NCBI RefSeq assembly: GCF_027627575.1 | Contig: NZ_CP114065.1 | Location: 1,922,001-1,986,000 of the forward strand | Source of the DNA: Kribbella sp. CA-293567 | GTDB lineage: Bacteria; Actinomycetota; Actinomycetes; Propionibacteriales; Kribbellaceae | Direction of reading: 5' to 3' | Length of the DNA: 64,000 nt | Part shown: positions 33,596 to 40,370 of the stretch, one piece after another | Numbering within the stretch: position 1 is the stretch's first letter | Layout of the letters: every line of letters begins with the position of its first letter | Translations under genes and position numbers: made by a program | Notes under the pieces: model-generated | Seen by the model: only the letters and a program-made list of their open reading frames with translations | Told to the model about the DNA's origin: nothing | Databases searched by the model: none

Positions 33596-34264
33596 TCAGC
33601 CCAGCGTCAGCACCTTGTAGATCCGGATCGGGCGGACCGGGGGGCCGTCCAGGTCGGGGTCGGCGATTCCGGCCTTGACCATCCGGTCGAAGGTGGACAT
33701 CCCGTGGACGACGCGGCCGAGCACGGTGTAGTTCGGCGGGATGTTGGCGAACGAGTGCACCACGAAGAACTCGCTGCCGTTGGTGCCCGGGCCCTGGTTG
33801 CCCATGGCAACGGTTCCGCGGGGGTAGGTCTCCTTGCCGGTCACCTCGTCGGGGAACTTGTACCCCGGTCCGCCCTCCTCCTGGCGGTAGATGTCACCGC
33901 ACTGCAGGACGCCGAGCCGGGCCGAGTTGGTCAGCCGGAAGCACTGGGTCCAATCGTAGAACCGGCTCTTGGTGAGGTGCACGAAGTTCGACACCCCACA
34001 AGGCGCGTTGGCGCGGTCCATCCGGACCACGAACGGGCCGTAGTTGGTCACGAAGTACACGTCGACGGTGCCCTTCGCGAGCGCCTTCGCCTTGGGTACG
34101 GTGACCGGCTTGGCTGCCGGGTTCTCCGGCGTCGGCGTGAACTCGCACCGCACCGTCGGCGGCTGGTGTCCGGCCGGTACCGCGGGCGCCGCGCCCGCGC
34201 TGGTCGAGGTGAGGGTCGCCGCGGCTAGGCCTGCGGCAACCACCAAACAGAGTCTGCGCAACAT
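33596..34264 (-). CDS. Secreted peptidyl-prolyl cis-trans isomerase (cyclophilin)
   Basis: A 222-residue protein from the ATG at 34264, with a signal peptide of about 27 residues (RRLCLVVAAGLAAATLTSTS, AGAA cleavage region). The mature part is a cyclophilin domain with the catalytic Arg/Phe segment in RFYDWTQCFRLTNS and the conserved MGNQGPGTNGSEFFV core. It is expected to help fold exported proteins. Several cysteines (RCEF, APCG, TQCF, LQCG) might form disulfides outside the cell. It is divergent from a Ser/Thr kinase gene. Confidence 0.9.
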   Translation of the reverse strand: MLRRLCLVVAAGLAAATLTSTSAGAAPAVPAGHQPPTVRCEFTPTPENPAAKPVTVPKAKALAKGTVDVYFVTNYGPFVVRMDRANAPCGVSNFVHLTKSRFYDWTQCFRLTNSARLGVLQCGDIYRQEEGGPGYKFPDEVTGKETYPRGTVAMGNQGPGTNGSEFFVVHSFANIPPNYTVLGRVVHGMSTFDRMVKAGIADPDLDGPPVRPIRIYKVLTLG

Positions 34265-34286
34265 GAACAGCACGCTAGTCCTGACC

Positions 34287-34300
34287 TGACAGCGCTGTCA
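34287..34300. promoter_or_regulatory. Perfect 14-bp palindrome TGACAGCGCTGTCA
   Basis: The palindrome lies in the 181-bp gap between divergent cyclophilin and kinase genes, 23 bp upstream of the cyclophilin start. It is a candidate operator; a related half-site TGACAGTG appears at 34430, near the kinase start. Confidence 0.45.
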
Positions 34301-34445
34301 CTGGAAACCGGCGGGCGATGCGTCGAACGGTCGTCGGACGCGGCGGGCGTCTCAAGGTTTGCCAAGGAATTCGCCACGGACTCGCACTGGCCAGGTGAGC
34401 CGCCTAGGGTGGGGCCCGCTATCTGGCTGACAGTGAGGTGTTGGT

Positions 34446-35981
34446 GTGAACGGCGAGGTACTCGCGGGGCGCTATCGATTGCTGGCCCCGCTGGGGCGCG
34501 GCGGCGCGGGCGAGGTGTGGCGAGGCGAGGACGCGGTCCTGGCCCGGCCGGTGGCGGTGAAACTGCTCCGCCGGCTGGAGGGCGACCAGATGGACGCCGT
34601 CGAGCGGTTCCGCATCGAGGCCCAGGCCGCGGCCCGGCTGACCCATCCCAACGTGGTCGCGACGTACGACGTCGGCACCGCGAACGGCCAGGTGTTCCTG
34701 GTGATGGAGCTCGTCAACGGGCCCGACCTGGCGCAGTTGCTGCGCACCAAGGGGCTTCCACCGGACCGCTTCGTCGCCGACATCGCGCTGCAGGGCGCGC
34801 GTGCGCTGGACGCCGCTCACGACGCCGGAATCGTGCACCGGGACATCAAGCCGGGCAACCTGCTGCTGGCCCCTGACGGCACCCTCAAGATGACCGACTT
34901 CGGGATCGCCCAGCAGGCCGGAGTCGACGGGGCCACTGGACCGGTGCTGCTCGGTACTGCCGGCTATGTCTCGCCCGAGCAGGTCCGCGGCGAGCGCGCG
35001 ACCTCTGCGAGTGACTGGTACGCCCTCGGCTGCGTCCTCTACGAACTACTCGAAGGCACCACGCCCTTCGTCGGCGCGGACGTCATGGACGTCATGCACC
35101 AGCACCTGGACGCCCAGCCCCTCCCAGTACGCCGTACCGAGGGCGCTCCCGGCCTGGACGCCCTGGTGATGCGACTGCTCTCCAAGGACCCTGCTGCCCG
35201 CCCGTCCTCGGCTGCTGCTGTCGCTGACTACCTGAACCCGTCTGCTGTTGCTCAAGTTGCTCCGCTGCCACCTGCCGGTGAGGGCACTCGAGTGCTGCCG
35301 CTCCTGCCGAAGCCTGACGAGCCTTCCGCTGCTGCCTCCATCCTGCCTGCTCGGACCTTCCAGGATGACGAACACGTTGTCGCACCCAAGCGACGGTTCC
35401 CGCTGGCGAAGGCGATCGTGGGGGTCGGCGTCGTGCTGGCTGGAGTGGTGATCGCCGCGTTGCTGCGGGAGGGTGTCGCGCCGGACACGACAGCGGAGGC
35501 CGGCCCGCCGGTGACGACTCCCGCGACGAGCGTGAAGCCGGTGTCCAAGCCGAAGCCGACTCCTACTCCGACCAAGACGCCCAGCAAGAAGCCGACGCCG
35601 AAGAAGACGCCCACCAAGAAGCCGGCGCCGCCGCAGAACAACACGTCGGCGGCACTGCGGACGTTGGCGCAACTGGTTCGCGCGCACAAGCAGGAGCACG
35701 CGGAGCGGGCCGTGCGCGAGGCAGCCAAGGACCTCGATCAGTCCGCCAAGGCCGTCGACGAGGGTGACTCCAGAGAAGCGGTGAAGCAGTTCCAGCAGGC
35801 CAGGCAGCGACTACTGGAGGCGCAGCGACAGGGACGCTGGCACTCGACTCCGCAGATCTCCGCCATGTTCTCGGCGGTCGGGGCCGCCCTCCGCTACCAG
35901 GGTGACTCCGGTGACGGCGAGGGCGATGGCGATGGCGACGAGGGCGACAACGGCAACGGGAACGGCTGGAACCGCAACTAG
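34446..35981 (+). CDS. Membrane-anchored serine/threonine protein kinase
   Basis: A 511-residue PknB-type kinase from the GTG at 34446. The kinase domain spans about residues 9-275: glycine loop LGRGGAGEVW, lysine K39 in VAVKLL, catalytic D133 in HRDIKPGN, and DFG in KMTDFGIA. One membrane helix is at about 321-343. The outside part has no PASTA repeats; instead it has a Lys/Pro/Thr-rich stretch (PKPTPTPTKTPSKKPTPKK), a helical segment (about 400-465) and a Gly/Asp/Asn-rich tail (GDGEGDGDGDEGDNGNGNG). The tail could bind Ca2+ or cell-wall polymers, but this is a guess. Confidence 0.92.
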   Translation: MNGEVLAGRYRLLAPLGRGGAGEVWRGEDAVLARPVAVKLLRRLEGDQMDAVERFRIEAQAAARLTHPNVVATYDVGTANGQVFLVMELVNGPDLAQLLRTKGLPPDRFVADIALQGARALDAAHDAGIVHRDIKPGNLLLAPDGTLKMTDFGIAQQAGVDGATGPVLLGTAGYVSPEQVRGERATSASDWYALGCVLYELLEGTTPFVGADVMDVMHQHLDAQPLPVRRTEGAPGLDALVMRLLSKDPAARPSSAAAVADYLNPSAVAQVAPLPPAGEGTRVLPLLPKPDEPSAAASILPARTFQDDEHVVAPKRRFPLAKAIVGVGVVLAGVVIAALLREGVAPDTTAEAGPPVTTPATSVKPVSKPKPTPTPTKTPSKKPTPKKTPTKKPAPPQNNTSAALRTLAQLVRAHKQEHAERAVREAAKDLDQSAKAVDEGDSREAVKQFQQARQRLLEAQRQGRWHSTPQISAMFSAVGAALRYQGDSGDGEGDGDGDEGDNGNGNGWNRN

Positions 35982-36170
35982 CAACCGGCAGCCCAGGCGA
36001 CCGCAGTACCTGCGCACCGGCGGCCCCCGGCGTTCCGGCGTGAGGCAGGCGACGGTGCTGGGGTGGCCGGTGTCACAGCGGGTGTCGGGTGTGACCGCGA
36101 TGCTGGGAGCCGCGATACTCACCAGTAGTACCGCGGGTACGGGTCGTGGCCGACGGAAGGAGCGCCGCTG

Positions 36171-37376
36171 ATGAGCAGGTTGCAGCAGACCGAGGGACTC
36201 ACCGACATCCAGGAAGAGATCCTGAAGACGGTCCGGGCCTTCGTCGAGTCCGAGATCCTCCCGGTCGCCACCGAGCTGGAGCACAAGGACGAGTACCCGA
36301 CGAAGATCGTCGAGGGGCTCAAGGAGCTCGGCCTGTTCGGTCTGATGATCCCCGAGGAGTACGGCGGGCTGGGCGAGTCGCTGCTGACCTACGCGCTCTG
36401 CGTCGAGGAGATCGCTCGCGGCTGGATGAGCGTCTCCGGCATCATCAACACCCACTTCATCGTCGCCTACCTGCTGCTGCAGCACGGCACCGACGAGCAG
36501 AAGCAGAAGTACCTGCCCCGGATGGCCACCGGTGACGTCCGCGGTGCGTTCTCGATGTCCGAGCCCGGCTGTGGCTCCGACGTCGCCGCGATCAAGACCA
36601 AAGCGGTCAAGACCGCATCGGCTGAAAACGGCGACCTGTACACCATCAACGGCCAGAAGATGTGGCTCACCAACGGTGGTTCGAGCAACCTGGTCGCGGT
36701 GCTGGTCAAGACCGACGAGGGCTCCGACTCGGTCTACAAGAACATGACCACCTTCCTGGTCGAGAAGGAGCCTGGCTTCGGCGAGGTGGACCAGGGCCTG
36801 ACGGTGCCGGGCAAGATCGAGAAGATGGGCTACAAGGGCGTCGACACGACCGAGCTGATCTTCGACGGGTACCGGATCGGCGCCGACCAGATTCTCGGCG
36901 GCGTACCGGGCAAGGGTTTCTACCAGATGATGGACGGTGTCGAGGTCGGCCGGGTGAACGTGGCCGCCCGCGGCTGCGGCGTTGCCCGGCGCGCGTTCGA
37001 GCTGGGCATCTCCTACGCCCAGCAGCGGGAGACGTTCGGCAAGAAGATCGCCGAGCACCAGGCCGTGCTGTTCCGGCTGGCCGACATGGCGGTCAAGGTC
37101 GAGGCCGCGCACGAACTGATGGTCAAGGCGGCCCGGAAGAAGGACGCCGGCTCCCGCAACGACTTCGAGGCCGGCGTCGCGAAGTACCTGGCCAGCGAGT
37201 ACTGCTCCCAGGTGGTCGAGGACTCGTTCCGGATCCACGGCGGCTACGGGTTCTCGAAGGAGTACGAGATCGAGCGGCTCTACCGCGAGGCGCCGATGCT
37301 GCTGATCGGCGAGGGCACGGCCGACATCCAGCGGATGATCATCGGCCGCCGCCTGCTGGAGGACTACAAGCTCTGA
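36171..37376 (+). CDS. Acyl-CoA dehydrogenase
   Basis: A 401-residue FAD enzyme of the acyl-CoA dehydrogenase family. Signature motifs are GAFSMSEPGCGSDVAAIKT and QQRETFGKKIAEHQ, and the catalytic glutamate is E381 in IGEGTADIQ. The ATG shares a base with a TGA from a short open frame that I do not call a gene. Substrate is uncertain: its relatives in actinomycete ethylmalonyl-CoA clusters act on methylsuccinyl-CoA, while FadE19-type enzymes act on isovaleryl-like CoA. Neighbouring CitE-like and MaoC genes fit both pathways. Confidence 0.9.
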   Translation: MSRLQQTEGLTDIQEEILKTVRAFVESEILPVATELEHKDEYPTKIVEGLKELGLFGLMIPEEYGGLGESLLTYALCVEEIARGWMSVSGIINTHFIVAYLLLQHGTDEQKQKYLPRMATGDVRGAFSMSEPGCGSDVAAIKTKAVKTASAENGDLYTINGQKMWLTNGGSSNLVAVLVKTDEGSDSVYKNMTTFLVEKEPGFGEVDQGLTVPGKIEKMGYKGVDTTELIFDGYRIGADQILGGVPGKGFYQMMDGVEVGRVNVAARGCGVARRAFELGISYAQQRETFGKKIAEHQAVLFRLADMAVKVEAAHELMVKAARKKDAGSRNDFEAGVAKYLASEYCSQVVEDSFRIHGGYGFSKEYEIERLYREAPMLLIGEGTADIQRMIIGRRLLEDYKL

Positions 37377-37399
37377 CGCCGGCAGGTCCGACGCCGCAG

Positions 37400-37433
37400 C
37401 CGCCGTACCGCCCTCAGTGCGCCGGTACGGCGG
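37400..37433. terminator. Bidirectional hairpin at acyl-CoA dehydrogenase/DUF5937 regulator junction
   Basis: Perfect 10-bp arms at 37400-37409 and 37424-37433 lie at the convergent junction; the regulator stop codon (37414-37416) falls in the loop. Confidence 0.55.
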
Positions 37434-38442
37434 GTCGCGCGCCGGTCGCGCGCTGGTTGCCGGAACCGTGGCCGGACAACAGCCAGATCCCGAGCTGCGT
37501 GACCTCGTGCAGCACCGACGCGCCCACCCGGCGCGTGGTGATCAGCCCGGCCTCGCGCAGCACGGTCGCCTGGTGGCTGGCCGCCGCCGGGGAGATCTTG
37601 CAGCGGCGGGCCAGCTCGGTCGTCGTACAGCCGGTCACCGCGGCTTCCAGGGCCGCCGCCCTGGTCGAACCGAGCAGGGAACCGAGGACGTCCGAGGAGT
37701 CGGTGGCTTGGGCCGACGTCGAGCGCAGGATGCCCGGCGCGTGCTGGATCGGATACACCAGGATCGGCTTGAGTTCCGGGTCGCGCAGCTTGGTCGGCAC
37801 CCGCCAGCAGAAGGCCGACGGCTGCAGCTCGATGCCGCGCCCGTCGAGGTAGAGATCGCGGTCGTGCATGTCCAGCACCTGCAGCACCGGCGCCACCCAC
37901 CGGACCCGCGGATGCAGCGTCGACAGCAGCCGATCCACGCCGTGCCTGGCCAGCGCGTCGCCGCGGTGCGCGTGGTCGGCGGAGATGTGAGTGCCGATCG
38001 ACTTCCAGTACGGCGCGATCGCGGCGTCGTGGTAGGACCGGATGGCGCGGCCGAGCCGGTCCAGCGAGCTCCGGTCGCCCTGCGCGAGCTCCCGAGTCCA
38101 CGGCGAGACCGGCCGGTACTTCGCCAGCAGTTCCAGCTGGCCGCGCAGCTCCTGGCGAGGTGTCGCCAGCACCAGTTCCAGCGCGGTCTCGAAGTCCGGC
38201 GCCGACGCAGCCGGGGTGAGGAAGTCGGGGGAGTAGCCCTTCGGCGGCGTCAGCTCGAGCAGCAGCCGCATCTGGTCCGGCGCCACCTTGGCCCGGATCG
38301 AGCGCCGCCAGTCCTCGAAGATCAGCCGGCCCTCGGACTGCTGCAGCATGTGCAGGCTGAGCAGGATCTCCCAGGACGCCGCCGGCCTGGTCGAGACGGT
38401 CGTTCGCGCGAGATCGCGTGGAGTGAAGTGGATGCGAAGCAC
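37414..38442 (-). CDS. ArsR-type winged-helix regulator with DUF5937-like N-terminal domain
   Basis: A 342-residue protein from the GTG at 38442 (GGGAGG ribosome-binding site); this gives the start LRIHFTPRDLARTTV, which matches the paralog at 43299-44345. Residues 1-240 form a conserved domain of unknown role (LLSLHMLQ, PPKGYSPDFLTP). The C-terminal winged helix has CTTTELARRCKISPAAASHQ followed by ATVLREAGLITTRR, an ArsR-like HTH without metal-binding cysteines. The ligand and targets are unknown. Confidence 0.84.
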   Translation of the reverse strand: MLRIHFTPRDLARTTVSTRPAASWEILLSLHMLQQSEGRLIFEDWRRSIRAKVAPDQMRLLLELTPPKGYSPDFLTPAASAPDFETALELVLATPRQELRGQLELLAKYRPVSPWTRELAQGDRSSLDRLGRAIRSYHDAAIAPYWKSIGTHISADHAHRGDALARHGVDRLLSTLHPRVRWVAPVLQVLDMHDRDLYLDGRGIELQPSAFCWRVPTKLRDPELKPILVYPIQHAPGILRSTSAQATDSSDVLGSLLGSTRAAALEAAVTGCTTTELARRCKISPAAASHQATVLREAGLITTRRVGASVLHEVTQLGIWLLSGHGSGNQRATGARPAVPAH

Positions 38443-38672
38443 GGAGCCCTCCCGGATCCTCGGCGTCACGACATCCCCCGATGCCGTCGGTCGCACCATG
38501 TGGCGGATCGCTGACCGAACGCGACGACTCCGATTGAATCAGCCGGTTCCGGGGCACACAACCGGTTGGGTCACACTCCGGTGGTGGAGTGGCGGCCATG
38601 GCAAGAGGTTGCCAACTCACCGCCGACGCGGTATTGGTGGACAACAAGTGACGGCGAGATGGCCGCCCCGGA

Positions 38673-39758
38673 TCACAGCCAGCGGTTCCGCTTGAACAGC
38701 CGGTAGAGCACCGTGCAAGCGGTCAGCATCAGCGCCAGCACGGCGTAGTACCCGTACTTCCAGGTGGTCTCGGGCATGTTGTCGAAGTTCATCCCGTAGA
38801 CACCGGCGATCAGGGTCGGTACGGCGAGGATCGCGACCCAGGCCGAGATCCGGCGCATGTCGTCGTTCTCCGAGACCTGCACCTGGGCCAGCCCGGCCTG
38901 CAGGATCGAGCTGAGCAGCTCGTCGAACGAGACCACCTGCTCCTTCACCCGCAGCAGGTGGTCGTCGACGTCGCGGAAGTAGTTCCGGATGTCGTCGCCG
39001 ATCAACGGGTGCCGCAGCGTCGACAGCGCGCGCATCGGACCGGTCAGCGGCGCCACGGCCCGCTTCAGCTCCAGCACCTCGCGTTTGAGCTGATAGACCC
39101 GGTCGATGTTGCGCCAGCCGCGCGGGCTGAACATCTCGATCTCGATCAGGTCGATATCGGACTGCACCGCGCCCGCGACGGCCAGGTAGCTGTCGACCAC
39201 ATGGTCGGTGATCGCGTGCAGGACCGCGCCGGGACCGGCGGCCAGCCGTTCCGGCTCCTGCTCCAGCCGCTGCCGCAGTCCGGTCAGCTCGCCGTGGTCC
39301 CCGTGCCGCACGGTGATCACGAAGCCCGGACCGCAGAACACCATCACCTCACCCGACTCCACCACCTCACTGGTGGCGGTGAGATCGCCGTGCGGGACGT
39401 ACCGCACCGTCTTCAGTACCGCGAACAGGATCCCGTCGTACCGCTCGAGCTTCGGCCGCTGATGCGCCTCGGCGGCGTCCTCCAGAGCCAGCTTGTGCAG
39501 CCCGAACTCGCTGCCGATCACGGCCAGCTGCTGCACGCTCGGCTCGAACAGGCCGATCCAGACGAAGCCGTCCCCGCGCCGCGCCCGGGTGAGCGCGTCC
39601 ACGTACGAACCGGAGCGGGTGTCGCGGCGGCCGTCGCGGTAGTACGCCCAGTCGATCAGCGCGCCGTCCAGCTTGCCGCTGCCGACCAGATCCAGCGGTG
39701 CGGGACCGCCCGGGGAACGCCTGGCGAAGACACGTCCTACCCGGCGTGTCGCGCCCAT
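38673..39758 (-). CDS. corA: CorA family magnesium/cobalt transporter
   Basis: A 361-residue channel from the ATG at 39758 (GGAAG ribosome-binding site; an ATG at 39779 is also in frame). The large N-terminal cytoplasmic domain is followed by two C-terminal membrane helices, and the selectivity motif YGMNF lies in GVYGMNFDNMPE near residue 330. This is the CorA pentameric Mg2+ channel family. It is divergent from the general stress protein gene across 96 bp, as in the mycobacterial region. Confidence 0.93.
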   Translation of the reverse strand: MGATRRVGRVFARRSPGGPAPLDLVGSGKLDGALIDWAYYRDGRRDTRSGSYVDALTRARRGDGFVWIGLFEPSVQQLAVIGSEFGLHKLALEDAAEAHQRPKLERYDGILFAVLKTVRYVPHGDLTATSEVVESGEVMVFCGPGFVITVRHGDHGELTGLRQRLEQEPERLAAGPGAVLHAITDHVVDSYLAVAGAVQSDIDLIEIEMFSPRGWRNIDRVYQLKREVLELKRAVAPLTGPMRALSTLRHPLIGDDIRNYFRDVDDHLLRVKEQVVSFDELLSSILQAGLAQVQVSENDDMRRISAWVAILAVPTLIAGVYGMNFDNMPETTWKYGYYAVLALMLTACTVLYRLFKRNRWL

Positions 39759-39854
39759 GTCCCACTTCCGCCCGGTCATCGAGGCGAGGCTATCAATGTG
39801 CCGTCACCAGCCGTCGGCAATGATGGAGCTGGAAGCAAGCGGAGAGGAACGACG

Positions 39855-40370
39855 ATGACCACGCAGGGCATGGGTTCGATAGACCCCCGGCCGACCGGCC
39901 TGACGATCGGGACCTACGACACCTACCGGGAGGCGCAGCGAGCGGTCGACTACCTCTCGGACGAGAAGTTCCCGGTCGAGCACACCACCATCGTCGGCAA
40001 CAACCTGCGCCAGGTGGAGAAGATCACCGGCCGGCTGACCTGGGGCCGGGCGGTCGTCGCCGGGCTGGCCAGCGGCGCCTGGTTCGGGCTGTTCGTGGGG
40101 GTGCTGCTCGGGTTGTTCGCCAGCGACGGCGGTTGGCTGGCCGCTCTCGTCACCGGTGTGGTGCTGGGTGCCATCTTCGGGATGGCGTTCGCGGCGATCG
40201 GCTACGCGCAGTCGGCCGGCCGTCGCGACTTCACCTCGCGGACCGCGGTGGTGGCGACGACGTACGACGTGCTGTGCGACTTCAAGTTCGCCGAAGAGGC
40301 ACGCAACCACCTGGCCAAGCTGGCGCTCAAGGGTGAGGTCGCCCCTCGCCTCCCGGAGCAGTCGAACTAG
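39855..40370 (+). CDS. General stress protein 17M-like membrane protein
   Basis: A 171-residue protein with an N-terminal soluble part (IGTYDTYREAQRAVDYLSDE, the GSP17M signature) and a two-helix membrane hairpin (about residues 68-115, GLFVGVLLGLFASDGGWL and LVTGVVLGAIFGMAFAAIG) with a small C-terminal domain. The start is the ATG at 39855 after GAGAGG. Function is unknown, but relatives are stress-induced. Its last 4 bp overlap the convergent SARP gene. It resembles Rv1234 in the syntenic region. Confidence 0.87.
   Translation: MTTQGMGSIDPRPTGLTIGTYDTYREAQRAVDYLSDEKFPVEHTTIVGNNLRQVEKITGRLTWGRAVVAGLASGAWFGLFVGVLLGLFASDGGWLAALVTGVVLGAIFGMAFAAIGYAQSAGRRDFTSRTAVVATTYDVLCDFKFAEEARNHLAKLALKGEVAPRLPEQSN

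Noticed and set aside
35902..36171. A small open frame between the kinase and acyl-CoA dehydrogenase genes, whose stop overlaps the next ATG.
   Set aside because: Low-complexity Ala/Thr/Arg translation with no family features and no clear start; possible coupling peptide but unsupported.
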